From: an uncultured Candidatus Poseidoniales archaeon
GTDB taxonomy: Archaea > Thermoplasmatota > Poseidoniia > Poseidoniales > Poseidoniaceae
Assembly (NCBI GenBank): GCA_902625885.1
Contig: CACODE010000003.1
Coordinates: 1-64,000, forward strand
Length of the DNA stretch: 64,000 nt
Direction: 5' to 3'
A program made the translations under genes and the position numbers. Position 1 is the first letter of the stretch, and the number at the start of each line of letters is the position of its first letter. Below the pieces are notes generated by a model. That model was given only the letters and a program-made list of their open reading frames with translations. It ran no database searches and was not told where the DNA came from. Below, piece by piece: positions 33,278 through 42,520 of the stretch.

Positions 33278-34615
33278 ATGGCACAGAACGAAATTGATTT
33301 CATCGGCGGCGGCTTCAAACTGACCCTGCCATACACCTTCGGAGGATGGTTACTCTGGGTGTTGGGGTTCATCATCACCGCCTTCGGCGTTGCCGCAGCC
33401 ATGACCGACCCGACCGGTTTGGGCATAGCCGTCATCGGTCTCGTCGTCTTGGCCGCCGTTTCTCCAGGAAGCATGTCGGCCGGGCTTCACAAGATGCGAA
33501 AGGAAGCCATTGACCCAAAAATCCTCCAGGCCAAGGCCGAACAGAGCGGCTACAGCGTTGACAACTGGTTTCTCCAGCAAACCACGCTGGTGCCCACCAA
33601 CGACCCGAACGATTGGATTTTACCTGCACCGGGCCCACAAACCTGGGACGCGGCGAATCCCTACGGGCCACATGGGGACGGTACGCCGCTGCCTGAACAC
33701 CCCGTCAAGGTTGGTACGCCACAACCGGCAACGATGACGTCGCACCTTGTCTTTGCTGGAACGGCCGCCATTCTCACGCTTGTTGTGGGCGCCGTGCTGA
33801 TCGGTGATGAAGAGGCTGAATTGGGTATGACGCCGGCGCTCGCCATCGCCGGTTTGGGTTTCATCCTCCTTCTGGTCAATTACTTCCGAGCCAAAGCCCT
33901 GCGTCAAATGCTCGACACGCCCACCTCGCTGGTTCGCTCGGTAGCGGTTGGCCACCCTGAACTGGTCGGCCAGGTACGCCCGGGTGCAGCCGGCGGCCTC
34001 ACGGTTCACGTGGACGGCAGCGACCGCATGGTCATGCACAACATGGTTGGTTTCTACTGGACGTACGAACAAGAACAAGAACGCGAAGTCACCGACAATG
34101 AAGGCAACACGAGAACCGAGCGAAGTTGGGTCACCATTCGCTCCGACCGTGGCGGTGTGCCGTTCATGCTTCACGACGGAACCGGTGGCATCAAGGTGAA
34201 CATGACGAGTTTCAAGCGCACCGAATACGGTCAGATGCTCAAGCGATGGAGCGGGGCTTTCGCCGAGTCTTTGGGCAAGCAACTGATGGCACAAGCCGCT
34301 GCGAGCGTGTTTAGAGGCGCCAGAGTGACCGACCATCGATGGACCATTTACGGCCTGCGCCTTGGCGATCCTGTCTACCTCCTGGGCGCGACCAAACCGC
34401 GCCCTGCCGCCGAACTGCAAGCCGAAGGGTTGGACGGAACACTTGGCAACAGCACCATCGAAGTCTGGGGCGATGACGACGGGGTCGGCATGAAGTGCAC
34501 GCTGATGCGAGGCTCGGAACTGTCGAACGTTGGTAAGTCTCGTTCAGGGTTTGAGATGATGGCCCCGCCAATTCTCCTGCTGCTTGGGGGCCTCTCACTC
34601 ATCGGCCTCGCCTGA
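33278..34615 (+). CDS. Membrane protein with a GIDE-like domain
   Basis: A 445-aa protein with two N-terminal helices (about 18-65), two central helices (about 158-205) and one at the C terminus (430-445). Between, residues about 215-330 read LVGQVRPGAAGG...VGFYWTYEQEQE...SWVTIRSDRGGVPFMLHDGTGGIKV, the order and residues of GIDE/BAM-type domains known from MUL1-like E3 ligases and their prokaryotic relatives (no RING domain is seen here). Role unknown. The downstream 217-aa gene follows at 36 bases. Confidence 0.65.
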   Translation: MAQNEIDFIGGGFKLTLPYTFGGWLLWVLGFIITAFGVAAAMTDPTGLGIAVIGLVVLAAVSPGSMSAGLHKMRKEAIDPKILQAKAEQSGYSVDNWFLQQTTLVPTNDPNDWILPAPGPQTWDAANPYGPHGDGTPLPEHPVKVGTPQPATMTSHLVFAGTAAILTLVVGAVLIGDEEAELGMTPALAIAGLGFILLLVNYFRAKALRQMLDTPTSLVRSVAVGHPELVGQVRPGAAGGLTVHVDGSDRMVMHNMVGFYWTYEQEQEREVTDNEGNTRTERSWVTIRSDRGGVPFMLHDGTGGIKVNMTSFKRTEYGQMLKRWSGAFAESLGKQLMAQAAASVFRGARVTDHRWTIYGLRLGDPVYLLGATKPRPAAELQAEGLDGTLGNSTIEVWGDDDGVGMKCTLMRGSELSNVGKSRSGFEMMAPPILLLLGGLSLIGLA

Positions 34616-34651
34616 GGCCTGACGGCCTTGCTTGAAGGACAGGGATTGGCC

Positions 34652-35305
34652 ATGACAACAGAACCGAGCGAGATTGGAACAACGGTGTTGGACCAAATCG
34701 TTGCGGGTGGATTGATTTACGCCGTGCCGTTGTTCATCGTCTCGCTGGTGCTCTTCATTGAAGGCAGAAAACGCATTCCAATGACCGTGGGCATCGTTGG
34801 CTTTGTTGTGGGTTTTGGCATGGTGGGCCAGCTCTATCCGCACGTCGGCCAAAGCCTGCCGGTTGACGAAACGCAGTTTCGCTTTCTCGCCGCCATCGCT
34901 ATCGGCGTGTGTTCGGTGAGCGTGGCTCAAGCCTCGATGCGGTTTCTTGCGGCGGGCTTGGTCTTTCTTCTCATCACCAACCTCATCAAAGCCGGCACGC
35001 GCTTCGGTATTGACCTCGAAGGCGATGCGTTTCTTTCCGGTGGCCTGACCCTGCTCGCCTTTTTCCTCAGCATGTCGTTTCGACGGTTGGTGCCAGCGCT
35101 CATGGCGGGCCTCGTGGGCACGCTTGGCATGATGTTGGCGGTGTATGTCGCTGTGGGCTGGGATGTTTCACGGCTTGACGGCGTATCGGCGCCAGACGCC
35201 TACCTTGGTTTGGTTGGCATGGTCCTCAGCACCGTGGTTCAATGGCGAACCATTCAGGAAGAGAAAGAAAAGGAATTGGACGGCGAAAAAGAGTACGTGT
35301 TCTGA
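34652..35305 (+). CDS. Hypothetical multi-TM membrane protein
   Basis: A 217-aa protein with six to seven hydrophobic helices and a short charged C-terminal tail (EEKEKELDGEKEYVF). AAGGACAGGGA lies before ATG at 34652. It follows the GIDE-like membrane protein on the same strand and may be co-transcribed. No family recognised. Confidence 0.75.
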   Translation: MTTEPSEIGTTVLDQIVAGGLIYAVPLFIVSLVLFIEGRKRIPMTVGIVGFVVGFGMVGQLYPHVGQSLPVDETQFRFLAAIAIGVCSVSVAQASMRFLAAGLVFLLITNLIKAGTRFGIDLEGDAFLSGGLTLLAFFLSMSFRRLVPALMAGLVGTLGMMLAVYVAVGWDVSRLDGVSAPDAYLGLVGMVLSTVVQWRTIQEEKEKELDGEKEYVF

Positions 35306-35343
35306 AGAAAGAACTCATGTAGGTCCCTGTTGGACAGGGTTTC

Positions 35344-36018
35344 ATGCCAACAGCACTCGTCACCGGAGCCAACAGAGGCCTCGGCCTTGAGCTCGTGCGC
35401 CAACTCTTGGGTCGAGGCTACGAAGTTCACGCCACCTATCGAACATCAAAAGACGGTCTTGAAGCTCTTACCTGCTCTCAATTGCACGAGCACCAACTCG
35501 ATGTCCGAAACGAAGAAGCGGCGAAAGCCATGATGGCATCGATCAACGCCCCTCTTGACGTGCTCATCAACAACGCTGGGGTTGCCGACGGACGATGGTC
35601 CTCAGTGGAAGAGATTGACATGGACGTGGTGAGGGAGGTCCTGGACATCAACGCCGTGGCCCCGCTCCTGGTGACGCAGTGCGCGCTGCCGTTGTTGACA
35701 AAAAATGGCGGCAAGGTGGCCATGATCACCAGCCTGATGGGTTCCATCGACGACTGCCACAGCGGCAAATCCTACGCCTATCGGGCGTCAAAGACCGCCC
35801 TCAACATGCTGGCAACCTCCATGAAAAACGAATTGCGCGACCAAGGTGTGTCCGTGGTGTTGATCCACCCAGGTTGGGTTGAAACGGACATGGGCGGGCC
35901 GAGAGCCCCACTCGGGGTCGAAGAAAGCGTGGCTGGTATTTTGTCGAGAATCGAGGAACAGACCCTTGAGTCATCAGGGCGTTTCGTCGACTACAAAGGT
36001 GAATCTTTACCGTGGTAA
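35344..36018 (+). CDS. Short-chain dehydrogenase/reductase
   Basis: A 224-aa classical SDR. TGANRGLG at 7-14 binds the dinucleotide, NNAGVAD is the stabilising NNAG motif, SLMGSI gives the Ser, and YAYRASKTAL carries the YxxxK catalytic pair; HPGWVETDMGG closes the active site. The form is close to C-factor/carbonyl-reductase-like SDRs. The substrate is unknown. A T-rich stretch follows the stop. Confidence 0.88.
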   Translation: MPTALVTGANRGLGLELVRQLLGRGYEVHATYRTSKDGLEALTCSQLHEHQLDVRNEEAAKAMMASINAPLDVLINNAGVADGRWSSVEEIDMDVVREVLDINAVAPLLVTQCALPLLTKNGGKVAMITSLMGSIDDCHSGKSYAYRASKTALNMLATSMKNELRDQGVSVVLIHPGWVETDMGGPRAPLGVEESVAGILSRIEEQTLESSGRFVDYKGESLPW

Positions 36019-36185
36019 TAAAAAGTCTAATTAAAATTACATTCTGTGGTTTTTGTTGTCTGTTTGCGGCAGGTGTTTTCCACTTTATGGCGTTCTTTCA
36101 TCTGTCTCCAAACTTCTCCGGAGTGGCCTGTTTTCCGGGATGATATTTTTCTCACTGGGCTTCCTTCCGTCATGTTGATATGAGG

Positions 36186-36205
36186 GTTTTAGGGCAACCT
36201 AAAAC
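36186..36205. promoter_or_regulatory. Perfect inverted repeat upstream of the SdhA-like gene
   Basis: GTTTTAGG-GCAA-CCTAAAAC is a perfect 8-base inverted repeat with a 4-base centre, in a 256-base intergenic region and about 70 bases before the ATG at 36275. It could be an operator or form an RNA hairpin in a leader. The rest of 36019-36274 is AT-rich and holds no gene that I can support. Confidence 0.4.
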
Positions 36206-36274
36206 AAGGGCCTACCATCGATGGTGCCCGTGGACATTTTGGGTGAATTTTCGCCAACAAAACGATGTGAGAAG

Positions 36275-38032
36275 ATGAGCGGTAAATACAGAACCAGAAT
36301 ATGCAACGTCCTCGTGATCGGATCGGGAGGCGCGGGCCTGCGATCCGCCATTGCCGCCCACCAAAGCGGATGCGAGGTCCTCGTCATCGGGAAGCGCATC
36401 CGAAACGACGCTCACACCACGCTCGCTGCTGGCGGCATCAACGCTGCCTTGGGAACCGTGGACCCTGACGACGACTGGGTGCAGCACTTCGTTGACACCT
36501 ACCAGGAAGGGTACCATATCGGCGACCCAAAGACGGTTGAAATTCTGGTGAAGGACGCGCCGGAGCGCGTGAACGAACTCGTGGACTGGGGTGCGCCTTT
36601 TGCCAAGACCGAGGACGGCAAGCTCGACCAACGGTACTTTGGCGCCCACACCTACCGTCGAACGTGTTACGCCGGTGACTACACCGGAAGGGCCATCCTC
36701 AACACCTTGGTTTCGAAGGTTGAAGAGTTGCGAATCCCTATCATCGACATGATCTACGTTTCCAAATTGCTGGTCAACACGCAGAACGGGCAGAAACAGT
36801 GCTTCGGAGCCGTTGGTTTTGACATCAACTCTGGCGAGAGAACGGTGTTCCTTTCCGATTCGGTCGTTCTCGCTGCCGGCGGCCACACGAGAATTTGGCG
36901 AAGAAGTTCCTCGAGGCGGGATGAAAACACCGGCGACGCCATGCGTCTTGCCCTTCATGCCGGGTGCAAGCTCGCCGACATGGAAATGGTTCAATTCCAC
37001 CCCACGGGTATGGTCCATCCTGAATCCCTGGCGGGCACGCTGGTTACGGAAGCCGTCCGGGGAGAAGGAGGGCGGCTGGTCAACTCAGAAGGCGAGCGCT
37101 ACATGGAACGCTACGACAGCGTGCGGATGGAGCTCTCGACGCGAGACCGCGTCGCCTTGGCGAACTACACCGAAATCCAAGAGGGGCGGGGCACGGCCAA
37201 CAACGGCGTCTTCCTCGACATCAGCCACGTCGACAAAGGGCTCATCCTCGAAAAGCTCCCGAGGATGTACCGTCAGTTTATGGAATCGCAAATGCTTGAC
37301 ATCTCAAAAGACCCGATGGAAGTCGCACCGACGGCCCACTACAGCATGGGGGGCGTGGTGGTTGACCCCGAAACCCACTCCACAGGTGTTGGTGGCCTCT
37401 ATGCGGCGGGCGAGTGCACGTCCGGCGTTCACGGTGCCAACCGATTGGGTGGCAATTCGCTGGCAGAGATTCTGGTGTTTGGAAAAATCGCCGGCGAGGA
37501 AGCAGCGCAATTCTCGATGGACCTCAACCTGCAAATGCGAAACCGAGACATCATCAAAGAAGCGATTGCAGAACTGGACGAGTTGACGACGCCGGGTGAG
37601 GAGTTGGCCCGACCCCTTCAACGAGCGGTGAGGAACATCATGTGGAACCACTGCGGCGTCATACGGTCTGGCGAAGGTTTGGACCAAGCGCTCAGCGAAC
37701 TGATGGAGGTCAAGGAGGCTTCCAAAGACGTTGACGTCCGGCCGAGCGCTGAAGGGTTTTCCGACCTTGCCCTGGCTCTGGACCTCTTGGGGTCCATCGA
37801 CAGCGCCGAGGCAACGATTCGTTCGGCCATCGCCAGAAAAGAGAGCCGTGGCGCCCACCAGCGCAGCGATTTCAAGGAAATGGAAAGCGGTGAAACGGTC
37901 AACTATGTCGTTGAACTGATCGACGGCCAGCAGACGGTGTCCAAAACCAAGGTGGACGATTTGCCCGAAGAATTGCAGGTGGCCGTGGACGCTTACGAGC
38001 AACTCTCGGTTGAAGGGCGACTGCTTGAGTGA
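36275..38032 (+). CDS. Succinate dehydrogenase / fumarate reductase-type flavoprotein
   Basis: A 585-aa FAD enzyme of the SdhA/FrdA family. VLVIGSGGAGLRSAIAA binds FAD; AHTTLAAGGINA places the His that carries covalent FAD at residue 47; FHPTGM, RGEGG and AHYSMGG are the substrate-binding motifs; the C-terminal helical region is of normal length. The iron-sulfur and membrane subunits are not neighbours here. L-aspartate oxidase is a relative, but the length and C-terminal part fit SdhA better. The start at 36275 follows GTGAGAAG; an upstream ATG at 36221 is possible. Confidence 0.85.
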   Translation: MSGKYRTRICNVLVIGSGGAGLRSAIAAHQSGCEVLVIGKRIRNDAHTTLAAGGINAALGTVDPDDDWVQHFVDTYQEGYHIGDPKTVEILVKDAPERVNELVDWGAPFAKTEDGKLDQRYFGAHTYRRTCYAGDYTGRAILNTLVSKVEELRIPIIDMIYVSKLLVNTQNGQKQCFGAVGFDINSGERTVFLSDSVVLAAGGHTRIWRRSSSRRDENTGDAMRLALHAGCKLADMEMVQFHPTGMVHPESLAGTLVTEAVRGEGGRLVNSEGERYMERYDSVRMELSTRDRVALANYTEIQEGRGTANNGVFLDISHVDKGLILEKLPRMYRQFMESQMLDISKDPMEVAPTAHYSMGGVVVDPETHSTGVGGLYAAGECTSGVHGANRLGGNSLAEILVFGKIAGEEAAQFSMDLNLQMRNRDIIKEAIAELDELTTPGEELARPLQRAVRNIMWNHCGVIRSGEGLDQALSELMEVKEASKDVDVRPSAEGFSDLALALDLLGSIDSAEATIRSAIARKESRGAHQRSDFKEMESGETVNYVVELIDGQQTVSKTKVDDLPEELQVAVDAYEQLSVEGRLLE

Positions 38033-38034
38033 AG

Positions 38035-38730
38035 TCAAACAGGTACGGCCTGAACATCGACTTCGAAGAGTTCAACCGTCCACTGGATATTGATTTCCTC
38101 GTTGTCGTCGTCATTCCCCGGCAGAGCGGATCCAGGTGCCGAGTTCGTATCCACAGAGACTTCAAGTTCGAGAATTCCACTCCCGTGAGTGGTGTTGGTC
38201 CACATGCGTTCCCAGTGCTCTGCGTTGTAACCTTCTTCCTGCAATGCCTCGCCGGTGTATTGGGGGTACACGTGCACCACGAGGGTCATGGTGTTGCAAT
38301 CGCTGTTGGAATCAGAAAGGACGTTGTCTGGATGCCCCCAATCCGCCGTCATACCGTTAGGAGGTATTTGCCCAAGGACATCATCGCAAGGGTCCGCAAT
38401 CGCTCCTGAGGTTTCTTCATATGAAATCGATATGCTGATTTTCGCCATCATCAGAGATGAATCTGCCTCGATGATGTCTCTTGAAAGTTGGAATACGTCG
38501 GTTTCCCCATCGGCGATAAGCATGGAATCTGAACCTTGAAGACTGGATTGTTCGAAAGACACAGCGTACTTCGGAGCGGTGTACTTGTTTACGATGTCGT
38601 TTTCCTTGACAATGAAGAAACTGTAAGCGTGAAACGCTAAACCCACGATCACCACAGCCGACAGAAGCGCAAAGGCCTTGCCCGAATCGTCTTCTTTGGC
38701 GAGAAAAGCAATACTCGTGTCATCACTCAT
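38035..38730 (-). CDS. Membrane-anchored ectodomain protein (module copy 1)
   Basis: A 231-aa protein with one N-terminal membrane helix (about 20-42) and a beta-rich exterior domain of about 185 residues with two cysteines. It shares a pattern with the 229-aa protein at 56459: ISI-x-ISYEE...CDD...G-x-x-x-NGMTADW...C...L-x-V-x-VYP, then G-x-GILELEVSVDT and EE-I-N near the C terminus. GGTGATG precedes its ATG, 12 bases after the stop of the multi-TM partner. Both genes are certainly one transcription unit. Function unknown. Confidence 0.8.
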   Translation of the reverse strand: MSDDTSIAFLAKEDDSGKAFALLSAVVIVGLAFHAYSFFIVKENDIVNKYTAPKYAVSFEQSSLQGSDSMLIADGETDVFQLSRDIIEADSSLMMAKISISISYEETSGAIADPCDDVLGQIPPNGMTADWGHPDNVLSDSNSDCNTMTLVVHVYPQYTGEALQEEGYNAEHWERMWTNTTHGSGILELEVSVDTNSAPGSALPGNDDDNEEINIQWTVELFEVDVQAVPV

Positions 38731-38742
38731 TGCACATCACCA

Positions 38743-40134
38743 TTAGAAGGGCTCCACTTGGCTCCAATGCAGCAACAGGGCTACGAAAAGCAAGAATGGT
38801 ATGATGACCATCAAGGCCTTGTCGAACCTGTAGTGCTCGGTTTTGTCAAAATCCAATTCGGGGAAGTAGGAGCCCTTGGTCCGAATGGGAAACCGTAACG
38901 GGTCGGAAATCAAGGTCTGGAATGACCGCTCCTCCCAACCAATGCCGAAAGCAATGGCGATACCAAGGATGCCAGCGGACAGCATTTCGGTCAACGGAAT
39001 GAGGGACTGGACGAGTTCAAGCAAGGCAGATGTGGCAACCACGATCAAGATGATTGACGTTGTTTTACCAACTTGCTCGTTGTCTTCAGAGATCCGAATC
39101 AGGCCGTATCTGAACAGGATGTAAAGCCCGAGGAGAGGGCGCATCATGGTGAAGTGCAAGGTGGACGTGAGTTCTGTCCAAACGGTCTGCAACCTCGAGA
39201 GCCCGCCCACCTCGGTCCCAGAGAGCGGCCCCCCGTCGCTACCGGTTACCACCGAGTTGCCGAACACGATATGGCTCAATACGCCGAGAGCCATGTAGGC
39301 GAAAACAATGTACGATGTGTTTCTGAGACGGCCCTGCGTTGCTTGGTAAATCTCGCCACAGAGAATCACCAACCCAAACAATACGGCAACGGCAAGGCCC
39401 TGAGACCAGAGGTAATCGTTGAGAAGGTTGCCTCCGTAGAGGTCCATGAAGTAGAAGTAATTCGCTCGGGTAAACATCCCCACCCAATAAAAGAGAATAT
39501 GGCCGACGATCAAAATGACCATCAAGATGGCCAGATCCGCAACGCCTTGCACCTCCTCATTGCTTTCTTCGCCCTTCATGAACCTGAATTTCAGGTATAC
39601 GAGCGTCCAAATGAAGCAGCCAGTGAGGTACATTCCAGGGAAACTGGCAAGTGGCGAACTGATGTCCAAAAACACGACCGCTCCAATCGAAATCAAGGCG
39701 TAAACAAGAATCGCCCCAATACCAATTTTGAATTGCTTCCGAGTGCGAAGGATGGGTACGGGGAAGATGAGGGAAATCAGCAACAGCAGCCCGCAGAAGA
39801 TCACGTTGCTAAAATGGCCACCGTAAACCACGATGTTCGTGTATTCAGTATCGTAGCCTATTGAGTAGAGGCTGTTGGCCACGCCCTTGCAAATGAACAT
39901 CCAGCAGAGCACTTGTGCGGCAAAGTGCTTGTTCCAGATCACTTCAAATTTCTGTTTTCGGATGAGGATAAGGCCTGAGATGCCGAGAGCAAAGCTGAGG
40001 ATGCCGCCAACTGCGAGCAACCCATCAACGACCATAGAAAAGCCACAGCCTGCATCGTTTGTTAAATCAACCGTTGATTTTGCCTCGTTCCCACAATTCA
40101 TGGTGGGTTTGCCAAGCAGCTGTACCTCAATCAA
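38743..40134 (-). CDS. Large multi-TM membrane protein (module copy 1)
   Basis: A 463-aa protein with about 12 hydrophobic helices. It is paralogous to the 446-aa protein at 57152: both contain ILELIQSF.P...M.S...L.I...F.IGWEE (here LLELVQSLIPLTEMLSAG, then GIGWEER) and an LC.GEI motif in the middle helices. The TTG start at 40134 is supported by AAAGGTC upstream and by MIEVQ matching MVEIQ in the paralogue; ATG at 40101 is the alternative. No transporter signature was recognised. Receptor or lipid-related roles are only guesses. Confidence 0.8.
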   Translation of the reverse strand: MIEVQLLGKPTMNCGNEAKSTVDLTNDAGCGFSMVVDGLLAVGGILSFALGISGLILIRKQKFEVIWNKHFAAQVLCWMFICKGVANSLYSIGYDTEYTNIVVYGGHFSNVIFCGLLLLISLIFPVPILRTRKQFKIGIGAILVYALISIGAVVFLDISSPLASFPGMYLTGCFIWTLVYLKFRFMKGEESNEEVQGVADLAILMVILIVGHILFYWVGMFTRANYFYFMDLYGGNLLNDYLWSQGLAVAVLFGLVILCGEIYQATQGRLRNTSYIVFAYMALGVLSHIVFGNSVVTGSDGGPLSGTEVGGLSRLQTVWTELTSTLHFTMMRPLLGLYILFRYGLIRISEDNEQVGKTTSIILIVVATSALLELVQSLIPLTEMLSAGILGIAIAFGIGWEERSFQTLISDPLRFPIRTKGSYFPELDFDKTEHYRFDKALMVIIPFLLFVALLLHWSQVEPF

Positions 40135-40385
40135 GCGACCTTTACAGCAAGAAGCCGATGTTGGCTCATTGACTGGTATTGTTTGAGCAATGGGTAGCGC
40201 CTGACAAGACCCACTGCGAGCCCTCTGATGAGGTCAAAACGAATCAGTGGGTTTGTGCATTGACCCTTGCGAACAGTTGGAACTTATCCATTCAGTTGCT
40301 GATTAAATCTAGACTTCAGATAAATTACGTTCGGGAAAAAGTAAATGATTGTCTACTTGGGGAGATAATTAGAATTGGCGATTTT

Positions 40386-41354
40386 ATGAATACCAGATTT
40401 CTGATTTTGCTACTCATATTCTCGTCAACCATGAGCGGATGTATCTTAGAAGAACAGGAAAAAAGTGGAGGAGAATTTTCTCCTACTGAAGAAATTCAAG
40501 ATGAGGCTCTTCAATTCTCGGAACATTGTATAGAATACGATGGTCTTGAGAGATGCTGGTTGCTGCTTGTTCCTACGATTGTAAATGAATCTATTTCTGT
40601 ACCCTTACTCATTGATATACACGGTGGCGGCGATGATATGTATGAGCAACGTTGGACATCTGACTTCGCAAACATTTCGATGGAACAGGGATTCATCGTT
40701 GCATATCCGCAAGGGCACAATAATTTTTGGAATATGGGTGGTCCAACTCCATGTCTAAACGAACTTCTCTGTTCAGATGAGGATGATGTTGGGTTCATAT
40801 TACAGATGCTTGACACCATCATGCAAAATCACTCCATCGACCAAACAAGGATTTACTCGACTGGTTGGTCAAACGGGTGTGGTATGACGCAGAGATTAGC
40901 AGTGCAGACCAGTGAGGTTTTCGCAGCCGTGGGGTGCATGGCAATGTACAAATTAGCAGAGGTTTCTCCTGAATATTCACCCATTCCATTTATGGAAGTC
41001 CACGGGCTTCTAGATGAGATTGTTTACTATGCCACAACGGCACCTACAGCACCTATCTTCGGACCGGAAAATGGAGCAGTTCAGAACCTAGAGAGTTGGG
41101 CTGACCTCAATGGATGCCAGGGTTCAATTCCTGAGATTATTGTCAGTGAGGTGGATTATGACATTCGTGGATACACAGACTGTGAGAATGAAACTCAAGT
41201 TATGCTGGTGACACTTTTCTTCGCCGCTCATAACCCCTATGAGCATGATGATCCCGTCGCACATCCGGGAAGAGGATGGGCAAATCCGACAGGAGTTCCC
41301 TCCTCAACTATCGTATGGGATTTCGTGAGTCAATTCTCTAAAACGAACGAATGA
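40386..41354 (+). CDS. Secreted esterase lipoprotein (PHB-depolymerase/feruloyl-esterase-like), AT-rich
   Basis: A 322-aa exported alpha/beta hydrolase. The signal peptide ends in lipobox MSGC; DIHGGGDD is the oxyanion strand, GWSNGCGM gives the nucleophile Ser of G-x-S-x-G, EVHGLLDE and AHNPYEH hold the probable Asp and His. The family resembles LpqC/polyhydroxybutyrate depolymerase-type esterases. The DNA is clearly more AT-rich, with more A/T third bases, than the surrounding genes. A tandem paralogue follows after 104 bases. ATG at 40386 begins the signal peptide; the ORF-track start adds 69 residues of no signal type. Confidence 0.85.
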   Translation: MNTRFLILLLIFSSTMSGCILEEQEKSGGEFSPTEEIQDEALQFSEHCIEYDGLERCWLLLVPTIVNESISVPLLIDIHGGGDDMYEQRWTSDFANISMEQGFIVAYPQGHNNFWNMGGPTPCLNELLCSDEDDVGFILQMLDTIMQNHSIDQTRIYSTGWSNGCGMTQRLAVQTSEVFAAVGCMAMYKLAEVSPEYSPIPFMEVHGLLDEIVYYATTAPTAPIFGPENGAVQNLESWADLNGCQGSIPEIIVSEVDYDIRGYTDCENETQVMLVTLFFAAHNPYEHDDPVAHPGRGWANPTGVPSSTIVWDFVSQFSKTNE

Positions 41355-41430
41355 AGTAATTGCAAGAGCACAGTTCAATGTATGTGTCTCATGGGTACCC
41401 TTTGCTCTACATTTTTGAAGGGTAAACATG

Positions 41431-41436
41431 TATAAA
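41431..41436 (+). promoter_or_regulatory. TATA box of second esterase gene
   Basis: TATAAA starts 28 bases before ATG 41459, with A-rich DNA and no Shine-Dalgarno site between, fitting a leaderless transcript. A short palindrome GGGTACCC lies 40 bases further upstream and may end the preceding gene. Confidence 0.65.
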
Positions 41437-41458
41437 GTCAAACCACTACAAAAAAACG

Positions 41459-42457
41459 ATGCGCAAGATATTATCGCTTTTTGTGATTTTTTTATTCGTA
41501 TCTACGGCGCCAGGGTGCCTCAAAGATCCTCTAGATCAACCCTCTGAGGACGGAGGTCAAATGTCAGGCAATGAATCATCTTGGGCACATGGTCTGAGCA
41601 GTAGTTGTATCTCCTATGACGAAATGGAAAGATGTTGGGACCTTTACGCACCTGCAACTATTGACCCACAATATTGCTTGGAAAACTCTTGCCCACTGGT
41701 TTTTGATTTTCATGGATTTAATTCCAATCCTGAGATACAAAAAACACTCTCTGGGTTCGATGATTTATCTGATGAGTTTGGGTTCGTTGTAGTCTATCCT
41801 TTGGGATACGAAAACTCCTGGAACTCGGGATGGTGTTGCGGTGAAGCAAGTGAGAACGGTGTAGATGATTTAGGATTCATATTAGAGATTTCTAAACAAG
41901 TTGAAGATATTTGGAATACAGATAATGCACGACGATATTTGACTGGTTATTCGAATGGATGTTCAATGGTTCAAAAGTTAGCAAATGAAGTTAGCCAGTT
42001 TTTCGCAGCTGCAGGTTGTATGGCGCATTATCTGTTAGAGGCTCCATCTCCTAATTATTCACCCACACCGATAATAGAGGTTCATGGAATTCATGACCCA
42101 GTAATTCCATACGGTGAAACATACGGTTTTTCACCCTGGATTCAACATTCATGTGATGGAGATTGCCAGGGCGCAATCAGCAATATGGAAACATGGGCGG
42201 AGATGAATGGTTGCTCAGGATCAACTCCTGACACAGAAATTTTTGAGTATGATTATTCAATTATAGGATATACCCAATGTGAAAACAATGCTAGCGTGCA
42301 ATTGTTCACCCTAAACCTCGCACATCATAATCCGTACAAAAAGGATTATCCAAGCAACAATCTATGGTCGCCGGTCACTTCTAATGGAAACCCTACAGGT
42401 ATTGATTCTTCGTTGATAGTTTGGGAATTCCTAAGTCAATATTCAAAGGAGTTGTAA
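41459..42457 (+). CDS. Secreted esterase lipoprotein, tandem paralogue, AT-rich
   Basis: A 332-aa homologue of the previous gene with the same order: lipobox near TAPGC, WDLYAPA, VFDFHGFNS, GYSNGCSM (nucleophile Ser), AAGCMAHYLLEAPSPNYSPTPIIEVHG and HHNPYKK, and the same C-terminal VWEFLSQYSK. Both paralogues keep C-x-x-x-C-like pairs that may form disulfides. It shows the same AT-rich composition. A third, more distant homologue of normal composition lies at 53267. The two adjacent copies suggest a recent duplication of an acquired gene. Confidence 0.85.
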   Translation: MRKILSLFVIFLFVSTAPGCLKDPLDQPSEDGGQMSGNESSWAHGLSSSCISYDEMERCWDLYAPATIDPQYCLENSCPLVFDFHGFNSNPEIQKTLSGFDDLSDEFGFVVVYPLGYENSWNSGWCCGEASENGVDDLGFILEISKQVEDIWNTDNARRYLTGYSNGCSMVQKLANEVSQFFAAAGCMAHYLLEAPSPNYSPTPIIEVHGIHDPVIPYGETYGFSPWIQHSCDGDCQGAISNMETWAEMNGCSGSTPDTEIFEYDYSIIGYTQCENNASVQLFTLNLAHHNPYKKDYPSNNLWSPVTSNGNPTGIDSSLIVWEFLSQYSKEL

Positions 42458-42520
42458 GCTCAATATTTCATTTGGAAAGTTAAGAAGAACATCATTACAG
42501 ATGCTCCCCTTTGATTTGTG

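Noticed and set aside
36212-37018. 268-aa antisense ORF opposite the SdhA-like gene
   Set aside because: FAD and substrate motifs are on the plus strand.
40200-40260. Possible hammerhead ribozyme (CTGATGA ... CGAA)
   Set aside because: ACCCACTG/CAGTGGGT pair around it, but stem II is only one base pair and the base after GAA is T; the core is incomplete.
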